Numbered from the stretch's first letter, positions 1 through 10,966 are shown. The stretch is 64,000 nt of DNA from Alnus glutinosa (GCF_958979055.1 NC_084886.1:49807654-49871653), one strand, 5' to 3'. Notes: generated from the sequence alone by a model not told the origin. Numbers and translations are program-made.

Positions 1-8
1 TTTATCAG

Positions 9-943
9 GTTAATCTGCAACTGGACGAGGAAGAACTAGAAATGCTCTCTGTCCTGATGCAAGATCCACTAGGTTGCAACTCTTTGACCCCCTTAAGTTC
101 ACTCCCCAATACACCTGTCGTTTCATCTCCTAGCACAGCTAAATCTTCTCCTGAAGAAGCAGGGTCTGACAAAAGACAGGCTTCAGTATCTCCAGCATCA
201 GGAGAGGAAGCTGACAATCATGTCACAAGATATTGTCCTACAAAAGCTTTTGATGGAACGACATCAAACACTATAGCATTCACTGAGTGTAACCACATTA
301 GTGATAGTGCCTACACTACAAAAAATAAAGCTGCCGAAGTAACAGCTGGTGATCAGGTGAGAAAGACACTGAACTATGTTCCAAGTTCAGTTAGGTAAGC
401 ATCTCCTTCATTTATGATTCTAATATCAAGCTGATTTGCAGGTGGTAGACTCAAATATATCCTGTGTCACACCAGATCTAATAGATTTATATTGGAGCTT
501 GCTCTCTCCCTACCTTGATGGTGAGGTGCCTTTTCAACATGGCACGAATGATCCAGCCGATTGTAGCTCTGAATTATTGGGTTTAAAACCTAATTATCCA
601 GATGAATTCCTTCATAGTGATCCTAGCAGTCAAAAGAATCTTGCTTTTGACCGTGAGACAATGGAAAACATGGAATCTGTTAAGGACGACGGATCACACA
701 GTGCACCAAGTGCAAAAATGCTCAATGCACTGGTAAGTACTGGAAGCTCTCAATATCGTATTAGTAATTGGTGGCAAGTTTTGCCTAGAACTTTCTTGTT
801 CTGTTTTGTCAATCCACTTGCTAGATAAGGTTTACTTGTGTCTTTTATTTTCAAATAAATTGGTCTTTCAAAAACTAACCCTGCATTGTTCTTGTGTTCA
901 ACAGTTTGATCCAACGGTTCAAGATTCTATGTGGTCTCAATAG
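9..943 (+). CDS. NAC transcription factor gene A, C-terminal exons only (5' part off the window)
   Basis: Three 3' exons are visible: 9-356, 442-732 and 905-943 (stop TAG 941-943), joined by GT-AG introns that all lie between codons. They encode about 225 residues and match exons 6-8 of gene D (21999-22932) almost base for base, which is how the gene is recognised. No NAC domain is present here; it should lie left of the window. The visible part is Ser/Thr/Asp-rich (for example SLPNTPVVSSPS and DLYWSLLSPYLDGEVPFQ), as is usual for the C-terminal regulatory half of NAC factors. Position 1 falls inside the intron before the first visible exon; the acceptor AG is at 7-8. Exon calls are supported by two parallel copies. 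DNA binding is inferred only from the paralogue. It is open to the end, so it may be functional. Confidence 0.75.
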
Positions 944-1533
944 ATCAATAGAGAAGGCTTCATCTGGGGTTGTTAAGTCCCGGATTCTATAATGGTGGAG
1001 GTTCTTCAGTCAGATCTAGACTCCGATTGAAGGTGGTCGATCTAAACCCCAAAATCTTGAAAACACCAAAAATTTACAAAAACAATTATTTCCCAACAAG
1101 TTATCTAAACCCAATCCAATTCCAGTTCTAGTTCCAATTTCAATTCTAGTTCCAGTTCCAGTTCCAGTTCCAGTTCCAGTTCCAATTCCAGTTCTAGTTC
1201 CAATTTCAATTCTAGTTCCAGTTCCAGTTCCAGTTCCTATTCCAATTCCAGTTCTAGTTCCAATTTCAATTCTAGTTCCAGTTCCAGTTCCAGTTCCTAT
1301 TCCAATTCCAGTTCCAAACTTTTAATAAATCTACTGCCTCAAGCCTAAACCCCAAGAGCCCAAACTTTTTAACCCATGCCAGCAGGTAAAAAATCCCAAG
1401 GTATAAACCTATTTGAAATTAATCCTATTTATTGATTCCAATTAGTTATTCCTTTCCAGTCTAAGAATCCCAAATGTTCCTTCTAATCCTTTTCAATTAA
1501 CTCGATTAGAGTTCAAGGTCTCGAGTTGGCCAG
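944..1533. other. 3' flank of NAC gene A, shared with gene D
   Basis: No gene seen. The sequence follows the 3' flank of gene D (22933-23530) closely, apart from the enlarged TTCCAG-type repeat at 1106-1318 and a segment at about 23150-23285 present only behind D. It probably includes the 3' UTR. Confidence 0.6.
1106..1318. repeat. Hexanucleotide tandem array, TTCCAG/TTCCAA type
   Basis: About 35 imperfect units of CCAGTT, CCAATT or CTAGTT run through the 3' flank of gene A. The matching array behind gene D (about 23085-23160) is much shorter, so it has changed in length since the two genes separated. The open frame on the opposite strand, rich in Gly-Ile-Gly-Thr, is only a product of the repeat. 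Confidence 0.85.
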
Positions 1534-2760
1534 TCTTCTCTCCAAAGTGGCATTTGAGTGATGCCAACAAAATTTGATATTTGGCCTATGGCCACTCTAC
1601 TTTCTTCAAATATGATTGGTCTGTTTACTGGTATCTTCTACCGATGCCTGCACGACGGTGGTTAAATACCAACTCCTCAAGTTAGTACTACTCGAAGATT
1701 ATCAAGCTTCTAAGGTTTTCAAATTTGAATATTATGTTTAGTGAATGGATCTTTGGCCTATGGCCAACTTACTTTCATCCAAGTGCGATGGGTCAGTTTA
1801 TCGGCTTCTTCTATTGACGACTGCCGGAGAGGGCTAAATACTAACCCCAGGGCCTAGGGGGTCAGTACTCAACCCTAACTTCCCAAATCCTATACTTGAA
1901 ACTTGTATCAAGAATTCGAAGTGTGTATTTTATTTGTATTTCAAGTTTGTTCAATTTCAAGTATGTAATTAAGAACTCAAGTTTCCAAATGCTCTTTGAT
2001 ACATGTAATTTTATGTTTATATAACATATTATCTTGGAGAATTTATGGTATCAGGTCTATAGTTTAGAGGAAGATAATATTATAGGAAGTATTGATAAAG
2101 TGATTTAATTAATTAAGACCATAGAAATACAAAACTGATTGTCTATTTAAAGATCTATAGCAGGAATAATTTTAGATATCATATCTATGTTTCTTTAAAA
2201 ATGACGTGACTTTTAAAATTTTCATTTGATTTATAATAGATCATTATTAGATTTCGATCAAATAGTAATTTTAAAAGTCACATCAGTTTTGAATGAACAT
2301 AAGAGGAACATGGCCTTTTGTTTTGGTTATCCAATTTAGGGTTCAATCTGACTATGAAACAAGGAAGTAATCCAGTAGAATTTGCGACTTCCAACTTGTG
2401 GTGATTGACATGCATAAGACTTTTTGAGATTTGCATGGATTTCAGTTAATACTGCTAGATTTCATATCTCTGGTTTTTGTCTTGTATTGTTGTGGAACAA
2501 TTCTTCAGTCTTTGAAATTGAGTGAGCTGATGACATTCAAAGATGTCCCTGTCCAACAAAATAATTGGGCACTCGAGTAACATGTGTTTCTATATTTGCT
2601 AGTTATGGTTGTTTTTGTGGTTTTAAGAGGTGTAATTTCCTAGTTTTTGCAATATCAGAAGCACTACTTATTCATAGTAAAGTCTTCATGGTAACTTCTA
2701 TCTCCTTTGTGTTCTTATTAACTCAGAGAACAAATCTTACACTTCGCCTGTAATTTTTTA
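1534..2760. repeat. NAC-cluster 3' flank, copy 1
   Basis: A non-coding segment shared with 2920-3790, 8384-9200 and 23740-24340. It starts with a short motif around AAAGTGGCATTTGAGTGATG, continues through TTTGGCCTATGGCCAC, and reaches the marker CTTGGAGAATTTATGGTATC near 2033. The copies at 1534 and 2920 lie about 1.39 kb apart in direct orientation, so the flank itself was tandemly duplicated. Confidence 0.7.
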
Positions 2761-2854
2761 CTTGGAAAAACCCCATTTGTGTTTACTGTTTTTACAATTG
2801 AGCCACAGCTCTCCCAAGAAATCATCCCACTTGCCATTTCTACAAAAATTCTCC

Positions 2855-2950
2855 CTCCAAAGTGGCATTCAAGTGATGCCGACAAATTATCCCACTTCCC
2901 CTTTCTACAAAAACTCTCTCCAAAGTGGTATTCGAGTGATGCCAACAAAA
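2855..2950. repeat. Short tandem repeat, about 63 bp unit
   Basis: The block CCAAAGTGGCATTCAAGTGATG occurs twice here, near 2860 and 2921, with a related spacer starting ATCCCACTT. The same double unit lies behind gene D near 23668 and 23733. Both strands stay open across it in both places, but the differences between copies mostly change residues, so no coding role is claimed. Confidence 0.65.
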
Positions 2951-3790
2951 TGTGATATTTGGCCTATGGCTATTTTACTTTTTAATCTTTGGCCTATGGT
3001 CACTTTACTTTATTCAAATATAATTGGCCTGTTTATTGGTATCTTCTACCTGCGCTCGCATGACAGAAGTTAAATACCAACCCCGTAGGTTGGTATTATT
3101 CGAAGATTATCAAGCTTCTCAAGTTTTCAAATTTGAAGATTATGTTTAATAAATGGATCTTTGGCCTATGGCCACCTTACTTTCATCCAAGTCCGATTGG
3201 TTAGTTTATCAGTACTCAACCCTAACTTCCCAAATCCTCTACTTGAAACTTGTATCAAGTATTCGAAGTGTGTATTTTAAGATTTGTATTTCAAGTTTGT
3301 TCAATTTCAAGTATGTAATTAAGAACTTAAGCTTCCAAATTCGCTTTGATATATGTAATTTTATGTTTATATATCATATTATCTTGGAGAATTTATGGTA
3401 TAAGGGCTATAGTTTAGAGGAAGATAATATTATAGGAAGTATTGATAAAGAGATTTAATTAATTAAGATTTAAGACCATAGAAATACAAAACTGATTGTC
3501 TATTTAAAGATATGTAGAGAGAGTAATTCTAGATGTTATATCTATATTTTTTTAAAATTGGTGTGCCTTTTAAAATCACAATTTAATTTATGATATATTA
3601 CTATTAGATTTTAATCAAATGGTAATTTTAAAAGCCACGTCAGTTTTGGATGGACATAGAGGAACATTTGTTTGGCTTATCCAATTTAGGGATCAATCTG
3701 GCTATGATACAAGGAAGTAATTTGGTACAATTTGTGACTTCCAAGTTGTGGTGATTGACATGCGTAAGACTTTTAGAGATTTGCATGGAT
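2920..3790. repeat. NAC-cluster 3' flank, copy 2 (tandem to copy 1)
   Basis: Repeats the order of copy 1: the AGTGATGCC motif, TTTGGCCTATGG, the CGAAGATTATCAAGCTT stretch, and CTTGGAGAATTTATGGTA near 3389. It stops near 3790 where unrelated sequence (TTCCGTTTGTTTCG) begins. No gene seen. Confidence 0.7.
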
Positions 3791-3794
3791 TTAT

Positions 3795-4295
3795 GTTCCG
3801 TTTGTTTCGTCGTAAAATGTTTTTTAAAAAATGATTTCAATATTTTTCTGTGTTTGGTGGGAGCAAAAATAATAGTCAACCTAAAAATGATTTCCGTTTG
3901 ATAAAAGTGCTTAGTAAATTTCGGAAAATGATTTACGATTTTTAAAAGCATATACTATTTTCCCCAGTTAGCAGACACATTCAACCTTTTTTTAAACGAC
4001 GTAGTTGACCTTCACACTCAAGCAGTTGGCTACAATCGGAATCTGGCCAGTGCTGGAATCCGATCACCGTCGGACGTCCGGTCATTGATGTTGCATATTT
4101 GGGAGGATCTTGGATAGATCTCCTGAGGCACTGAATAATGCTTCGTGAGGGGTGGATAGAGCCTCAAAAGATATGAGAAGATCTAGAGCAAACTCTGGAG
4201 AGAGAAAAAAAAAATCCACGTTGATGGTAGTGTCACAAAGGAGAGAGGAGGAGAGAAAATCAAAGGGTTATCCATAATTCTCAAGCATGGCCGCC
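3795..4295. other. Spacer with a segment shared with 16590-16802
   Basis: No gene seen. The first part (3795-3960) starts TTCCGTTTGTTTCG and resembles the ends of common dicot miniature transposons, but I could not find a matching second end. From about 4085 the sequence (ATGTTGCATATTTGG onward) matches 16590-16802 upstream of gene D and marks the left part of the B/D duplication. Confidence 0.5.
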
Positions 4296-4298
4296 TTA

Positions 4299-4686
4299 GA
4301 GCATCTTCAACATACCATTTATATGGTTCATTATAATTATATTAAGCTATTATAAGCCATTTCACTCTTCCAGCAAACACTTTAAAATAGAATGTTTCCA
4401 TCAATTTTGCTACAATGAACTTTTATATATGAAAGTTTACTATAGCACATTTTACTCTTTTTCTAATTATTCTTTTCCCCCCTCTTTCTCTTTTCGCTGG
4501 CCTCCTCCCACAACTTTCATAATAAAAAATACATTAAAAAATAATATTTAAAAAAAATAAATAATAAGATAAATAACCTTTTGGATCGAGTTTGTATTGA
4601 AAAATCAGTATTTAATTTTTTTTTTTTAAAAAAAATTGTGTATTTTATGTAGTTAAGATAATTACTACTGCTGGTCGGAGATGCTC
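4299..4686. mobile_element. PIF/Harbinger-like MITE, copy upstream of gene B
   Basis: The ends are inverted: GAGCATCTTCAAC at the left and GGTCGGAGATGCTC at the right, with the trinucleotide TTA directly repeated outside both (4296-4298 and 4687-4689). TTA duplication and GAGCATC-type ends fit Tourist/PIF-Harbinger MITEs. The body is AT-rich and non-coding. The same element lies at 16806-17163 upstream of gene D, so it was inserted before B and D were duplicated. Confidence 0.7.
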
Positions 4687-4689
4687 TTA

Positions 4690-6005
4690 CTTCTTCTTCT
4701 ACTTCTTTTTTTTTTTTTTTTTCATTTTTTTTTCATTTTTTTTTTTTTTAAAGAAAGGAGATGCTCTTGCTTGGAGAGCAAGAAGAGAAAAAATTTACTT
4801 GGAGAGCAAGTAGAGGGAAAAATTCCCCTTGATGTACAGTAAAAAGTTGAAGTTTAATAATATAGTGAGCATTGAGCAAGGGTCCCGGTTGCTGTCCTCA
4901 GTGCATGGCAGTGTAAAGCGAAAAAGATTATCCTCTTATTCAACAAAAAAGAAAAGAAAATTATCCTCTTGCATTGTTTTTACGTTAGTACAAAGATTCT
5001 TTCAAATTCAACGCGTTTTTGCAAGGATATCACAATAGTAGTCTCATATTACAAGGGTGGCACATTGGTATGAGATAATTAATTAGACCCTCAATTTTAG
5101 TTTTGGATTGCACTAATCTTTCAATATATTACATTAACTTTCATTAGGATCTATAAATCTATGATCCACCTTTAAATCCATCCTATTCTCATTTCAATTT
5201 GTAAAAAAAATCCATCCTATTCTACAATGTAAGTCACTCAATTTTTTTATTTTTTACTCACATGTGTATATTCAACAAAAGTAATGATACATATCACACA
5301 AACATCTTATAAAAATCTCACAAAACTTACATAACATGGTCTAGTAACTCTTTGATTGACCCTTGTTAAAAAAAATTCAATAATTACTAGACATTGCCTC
5401 GTCATCTCTTGTAGGATGTTTGTACGTGTGGCATACAAATACCATTAATCATTCAACAATTTCACACTTACGCATGAGTCCATTGCCACATTCATTATGC
5501 TCTCCATGAAATGGAAGTTCTTTTTACCAAGCGTTCATGTATCATCACCAAAAGCCTAATGCTCACAACTACACATGCAAGTCATTTGCTTCTTTACTCC
5601 ACTATACCAACGATAATAACATATTGAGAACCCCATGAGAGTGTACCATACAAATCTTGTATTCAACACTCACCCTACCAAACTATCAACTCTGATATCG
5701 TTGATAGAATTAGCCGCGTGCGAAGAAAAAAAAAAAAAAAAAAAACCAATAGAGAATGAAGAGAAGAAAAAGAATAAAGACACAATAATTTGGGTCAAGA
5801 GATCAAAATTTCACTTTGTATATATATATTAAAATTTGATATGACTTAATAGTAGTTACTCACTATATTTGTGCGTACTCAACAAATAAGAATCATATTT
5901 ACAGTAAATCGAAACTTTGAAGGGTCAATTCATCAAATTCGGATTTGATGGACCAATTTGATAATAAATCTAAATTGGATGCAAACTTGTTGAAGCAGTA
6001 TAGTA
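4690..6005. other. Upstream flank of gene B, shared with 18169-19735
   Basis: No gene seen. A conserved anchor, AGCAAGGGTCCCGGTTGCTG (from about 4874), recurs at about 12257 (gene C) and 18321 (gene D). A stretch around 5100-5830 may contain an old LTR-retroelement fossil: in the D copy (18600-19080) GGCTCTGATACTGG resembles the minus-strand form of the plant tRNA-Met primer-binding site. It is too eroded to delimit. Confidence 0.5.
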
Positions 6006-7052
6006 GGGATGTAATCAAGCCGAGCCGAGTCGAGTTTGAAGATTTAAAAACTGGCTCGTTTATAAGTCGAGCCTAAATAGTCGAGCTCGAATTCGTGCCG
6101 AGCTATAAATTGCATGTTCAAGCTCGGCTTGTTTAAAATTCGAGCGAGCTCGAGTTCGTTGAAAATGACATTCGAGCCAAACCGGGTTACTCGACAAGCT
6201 CGGCTCAACTAGAGTTCAAGGTAAACTATTAAATTTTTCAATGAGTGATCAAAGCAAAATTGATGCCCAAGTTTATGAACAACCTCTATGCATTCTATGC
6301 ATTTATTAATAACATAAATATATAATATATTATTATATATAACTAAAGAGGATAAACTATGATATTTGTATAATGTAAACAAATAGTAAATCTAATATAT
6401 ATTCTATATAAGTAAGTAATTATAATATAAGTATAATATATAACTATTGTTAACCATGTGTAATGTGATATATATATATATATATATTTATGCTAACTAT
6501 TTAATATTGTTATATACTAACTATTAATAACTTAATATATTAATTTAACATACTAAATATTGTTATCAAAGTATTATAATTAATATGTAAAACTATATAT
6601 ATATTATACTATTTTTACTAATATATATGTAAGATATGAACAAACTAACGAGTCGTGCTAACTATTTAATATTGTTATATACTAACTATTAATAACTTGA
6701 TATATTAATTTAACATACTAAATATTGTTATCAAAGTATTATAATTAATATGTAATACTATATATATATATATATATATTATACTATTTTTACTAATATA
6801 TATGTAAGATATGAACAAACTAACGAGTCGGACTAACAAGCCAGGCGAGCGATCTGGTCGAACTTTAAATGAGCTAAGCTCGTGAGTTCCTATCGAGTTT
6901 TGTCGAACGAGTCGGGTATGTATCACTTACTAATCGAGCGGGTTTCTACAGTAACGATCAAGTTTCTACAGTATCAAGCTCAAGTTCAAATTGGGCTAAA
7001 CCGAGTGAGTATCGAGCAAGTTGTCGATCAGACTGATTTATTTACATCCCTA
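6006..7052. mobile_element. hAT-like non-autonomous element in the promoter of NAC gene B
   Basis: About 1.05 kb bounded by inverted ends TAGGGATGTAA (6006-6016) and TTACATCCCTA (7042-7052). The gene D flank is an empty site: after AAACTTGTCGAAGCAG (about 19723-19738) it runs straight into the promoter that here follows the element. Inner sequence next to both ends is rich in GAGCCGAG/CGAGTCGAG motifs. A 165-bp direct tandem duplication fills 6491-6829. No transposase frame is seen. The target duplication is blurred by a TATAG-repeat flank, so assignment to hAT rests on the end type and is moderate. Confidence 0.7.
6491..6829. repeat. 165-bp direct tandem duplication inside the hAT-like element
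   Basis: Two near-identical copies start with TGCTAACTATTTAATATTG at 6491 and 6656 and end with CAAACTAACGAGTCG. The second copy has a longer (TA)n run. Confidence 0.9.
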
Positions 7053-7088
7053 TAGTATAGTATAGTTGGTAGGACCACCTTTATCTTC

Positions 7089-7095
7089 TATAAAA
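7089..7095 (+). promoter_or_regulatory. Candidate TATA box of NAC gene B
   Basis: TATAAAA lies 68 bases before the chosen ATG and only 37 bases after the inserted hAT-like element. The same position in gene D reads CTATTTATT, a weaker match. Confidence 0.5.
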
Positions 7096-7162
7096 GCTTG
7101 CTCCCTCACTCTCTACGTACGCGCGGCTCTCTTTCTTATGAAACTCATTCTCTTCGTGTGTG

Positions 7163-8317
7163 ATGGCTGCGTTGTCTTCGAATCTGCCACCGAGGTTCAA
7201 GTTCAGTCCGACGGACGTGCAAATCATCGACTACTACTTGAGGTTAAAGATCACTGGGAATGACGAAGAGCTTTACTTTATTCGCGAAGTTCAGTTAACT
7301 GACGAAGAGCTTTACGTTCTTCAAACGGGAGCCCGGGGATATGCCAGGTACGTGATCAGTTTAGCATTCGATCCCTTCTGCTTAATATGACGATTTTCTT
7401 ATTTTCTTATTTTGGACGTTGTCTCGACTCTTTCCGGGCTTCACTTGTTTAATATCCAAATATGTAATGCACTCGATCATGTGATTTCTCAATTTTTTTG
7501 GTCTCAGTCTGGTATCTTTAACTGTAAGTTTATCCGGCATAGAGACGACGGATGGAGAGTGGATCTTCTTCTCGTCCCCAGAACTGAAGCAGCCGAATGG
7601 GAAACGGTTTAACTGGAGGACCGACGCTGGGTACTGGAAAGTGACCGGTAAGGATCAAGAAATCTGGTCCGGAGCGAGCTTGATTGGAAAAAAAAAGTTT
7701 CTGGTTTTCTATAAGAGGGGTACTGCTTCTAAATGGGAAAAAACCAATTGGGTAATGCATGAGTACCACACAACCTTGAAGGAGCTTGATGGCACCAAAC
7801 CCGGACAGGTTGGGTTTCTGTCCTATCTCGTCTTTTGCTATTTAGTTTGTCTGATAGGTGGGGTTGACATTTCTTCTTGATTGCTGATCAACTGACTGGT
7901 GTGAGTTGCTTTTGTGTTGGTTTAAGAATTAAGATCTATTTGCTAGCAAAATCATGTAAAGGGTCATCTTAGAAGAGGATTTACGTTTTCACTTCGTTGA
8001 TTAACTTAATGCAGAAAGCCTTTGTCCTCTGTCGTTTATTCTATAAGCCTAAGCAAAACTCCGGCAAAGCTGGACCTGCCAAGTCTAAATTAGCACTGGA
8101 AGGGCAAGCTGAAGATCATCCAACTACTAATGAATCTCTTCATTCTGAAATTTCTAATGGAATGACATATGACACTTCAGAATCTCCAGACAAGGGCAGC
8201 AGAGCTCGAAAGCGAAAGGACTCTAGCAAAGCTGGACCTGCCAAGTCTAAACGAAGTGCGACTTCAGTATCTCCAGCACTGGAAAAGCAAGCTGATCGAA
8301 GATCATACAACAAGTAA
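7163..8317 (+). CDS. NAC-domain protein B, C-terminally truncated, 255 aa
   Basis: A plant-specific NAC transcription factor, presumably nuclear and DNA-binding. Exons are 7163-7347, 7529-7808 and 8015-8317 (TAA). The protein opens [20 protein letters not shown] (NAC subdomain A), has [15 protein letters not shown] (subdomain D core) in exon 2 and [12 protein letters not shown] (subdomain E) in exon 3. Near the end of exon 1 a small insertion shifts the frame so that about 11 residues ([16 protein letters not shown]) do not match the family. An acceptor moved by one base (AG at 7527-7528) restores frame. In exon 3 a four-base difference from gene D (after AAGCAAGCTGA) leads to a stop at 8315-8317. 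Everything after exon 3 is missing. It may be a truncated factor or a pseudogene. Confidence 0.65.
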
Positions 8318-8383
8318 CGAATTTCTTCATTCTGAAAATTCTGACACTATAGCAAGTGTTGAGTGTAGTGACAGCAATTCTTA

Positions 8384-9300
8384 AGAACTCAAGTTTCCAA
8401 ATTCGCTTTGATATATGTAATTTTATGTTTATATATCATATTATCTTGGAGAATTTATGGTATCAGGTCTATAGTTTAGAGGAAGATAATATTATAGGAA
8501 GTATTGATAAAGTGATTTAATTAATTAAGACTATAGAAATACAAAACTGATTGTCTATCTAGCTATTTAAAGATTTATAATGGGAGTAATTCTAGACATC
8601 ATATCTATGTTTATCTAAAAATGACGTGACTTTTAAAATTACCATTTAATTTATTACAGATCATTATTAGATTTTGATCAAATGGTAGTTTTAAAAATCA
8701 AATCAGATTTGGATGAACATATATAAGAGGAACATGGGCTTTTGTTTTGGTTATCCAATTTAGGGCACATTCTGGCTATGATACAAGGAAGTAATCTGGC
8801 AGAATTTGTGACTTTCAAGTTGTGGTGATTGACATGCGTAAGACTTTTTGAGATTTGCATGGATTTAAGTTAATACTGCTAGATTTCATATCTCTGGTTT
8901 TAGACTTTTAGTCTTGTATTGTTGTGGAACAACTCTTCAGTCTTTGAAATTGAGTGAGCTAATGACATTCAAAGATGTCCCTGTCCGACCAAATATTTGG
9001 GCACTCGAGTAACATGTGTTTCTATATTTGCTAGTTATGGTTGTTTTTGTGGTTTTGAGAGATGTGTAATTTCCTAGTTTTTGCAATATCAAAAGTACTT
9101 ATTCATAGTAAAGTCTTCATGGTAACTTCTATCTCCTTTGTGTTCTTATCAACTCAGAGAGCAACAAACCTTAGACTTCCCTTGTAATTTTTTGAGACTC
9201 TTTTGTGAGTTCTATAGTTCAGCTAAGCTTCAAAACTCACTTTGGTGTTTCATGTTTGTATCATTAGGTAAGATTCCGGTTAATTTTAAGTGCTTCTGAA
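8384..9300. repeat. NAC-cluster 3' flank, copy fused to gene B
   Basis: At about 8383-8386 the exon-3 homology to gene D (GACAGCAATTCTT) stops and the common 3' flank (AAGAACTCAAGTTTCC, compare 1973) begins. It then follows copy 1 up to about 9200. No gene seen. Confidence 0.75.
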
Positions 9301-9324
9301 TATTATTTTTCCTATTTTCACCTA

Positions 9325-9511
9325 GAGATATGATCTTTTGCCACCTCAAAACACAACTCTTGACCATCTTGCCCATGTGGCAAGGTGGTCCCCTATTTAG
9401 CTTTAGGGTTTTTTTTTTTTTTTTTTTTTAAAAAAAAAGTAAAAGTAAAAGTTGTCACGTGGGCAAAGGTAGTCAGAAGTTGTGTCTTGGAGTGACAATG
9501 TATCATATCAC
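9325..9511. mobile_element. MITE with long inverted repeats
   Basis: A palindromic element with arms of about 55 bases: GAGATATGATCTTTTGCCAC at the left, and its imperfect complement ending GACAATGTATCATATCAC at the right. The central part holds a T/A run. It is a distant relative of the element at 11908-12081 (shared CACCTTGCC/ACAAGGTGGT core). No coding capacity; superfamily not determined. Confidence 0.65.
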
Positions 9512-10010
9512 TTAGCATATATTGTTTTGACTAATAATGATTTATTTTACTACTATATGGATGACCCTAACATTTTTTCTCCTGACTGTAGGATTTAGAG
9601 TAGCTATTGAGTTTCATTGGTGCAGAACAAGGTTGATATGCAACAGGACGTCAAGCGGAACAATATGATGTTTTGGTTTTTTTTTTTTTTTTTTTGATTT
9701 GATGTAATTAAGGAATTGAAGCAAAGATACTATATATATGTATGTTACTTTTAAGTGTTTGTTTATTTTGAAACAATGGTTTTTTCAATTGGGTATATAA
9801 AATTGTGTATATATGGTTTTGTTTTGGATTTAGTTAAAACATTGTTTGAAGGTATTTGTTAGTAATTTAATGATAGTATTTTTACCATATGGTTTTGTTT
9901 TCGATTAAGTTAGTTTGCATGTCTTATGAGCTGAAATACATATTTAAAAAATGGGGAAATTTCATATAATAACCTTTTTTTTTTTTTAAAGAAAACTTAG
10001 TAGTTTGTGG
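9512..10010. other. Spacer, nothing firm
   Basis: AT-rich with long T runs. A short open stretch after an AG at about 9593-9594 (GATTTAGAGTAGC...) ends in TGA near 9666. It could be a stranded 3' exon but has no match to the other NAC copies. Confidence 0.35.
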
Positions 10011-10436
10011 AATGTTTATGACGTTTATTGAGAAAACAACATAATTTTGTGACACTTACCTAGAAAATATCATAAAACTTTAACGTCCTTTATACATTAG
10101 GCGTCATAAAATAATGACGTTTGATACATAAGCGTCATAAATTTTTAACGTTTATTGTGTAAGCGTCACCAAAAAAATGTGTCCTTTACAAAAAAAGTGA
10201 CATTATTTGTAATTTTTTACGCTTATGGAAAAAGTATTGTTAAAATAAAAATAATTATGACGCTTCCGGAAGAAACGACGAAAATTTATGACACTTATGA
10301 AAGAAGCATTGTTAAAAAAAAATTCAAACATGTGGTAGCACGACACTTAGCAAGCGTTGTGAAATAAATGACACCAATCATTTATTGAATAGTATCGTTT
10401 AAAAAAGTCATTAAATTCCCCGCTTTTTTTGTAGTG
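10010..10436. mobile_element. CACTA-like transposon end
   Basis: The right edge reads TTTTTTTGTAGTG (10424-10436), the complement of the CACTACAAAAA terminus typical of CACTA (EnSpm/CMC) elements. Next to it is a cluster of GCGTCATAAA/TGACGTTTA motifs in both orientations (10020-10370), as expected of subterminal repeats. No second terminus was found, so this is probably one end of a deleted element. Confidence 0.55.
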
Positions 10437-10888
10437 TGGGTACGAGGTCTAGAATTTTCAACCCATAAATTTGTTAGTTAGCCATTTAAATAAGGTGTTT
10501 TCAATAGAAAATTGGGGGCCCAGGAATCGTCAAAAGGCCTACACAATAACAAAAATAGCCAAGCCCCCCTTTTCCTAAGAGACCAATAGCCTTTTTAGAA
10601 GGTGTTGGCCAATGCCCCCCCCCCCCCCCCCCCCCATGACGGGCTGCAGATCCGAGGCATAGGCCATGCACAACCGGCCCTCGGTAAGCAGCCCACCCAA
10701 GTGTAGCATCATCCAAAGCATCAACAGAAAAGGAATTGAAATGAAAAAAAAAAAAAAAAACTATTTCATGGTTTAAATTTTATTTTATTGCGTCTAATGT
10801 GATAACATATTCATTACGATGCAATATATACATTATTATATATAAAGAACTTTAAGCAGTGATAGAAGGCACACTTTCGTCATACTAT
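10437..10888. other. Spacer with half of a foldback repeat and a poly-C run
   Basis: CCCATAAATTTGTTAGTTAGCC at about 10461-10482 matches one arm of the foldback at 24345-24437; the other arm is absent. A 21-base C run lies at 10615-10635. No gene seen. Confidence 0.5.
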
Positions 10889-10966
10889 TGGCAGACTTTT
10901 TGTGTCTACTTTTATCTTACCACACCATGTGTCACGTAGACATAAAAGTCTGCCACTAATGTGATG
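10889..10966. repeat. Inverted-repeat hairpin, MITE-like
   Basis: GGCAGACTTTTTGTGTCTAC and GTAGACATAAAAGTCTGCC are near-perfect complements separated by about 30 bases. Likely a small foldback element. Confidence 0.6.

Noticed and set aside
1106-1318. CRISPR-like array
   Set aside because: Six-base imperfect units without spacers in a plant nuclear context: a microsatellite.
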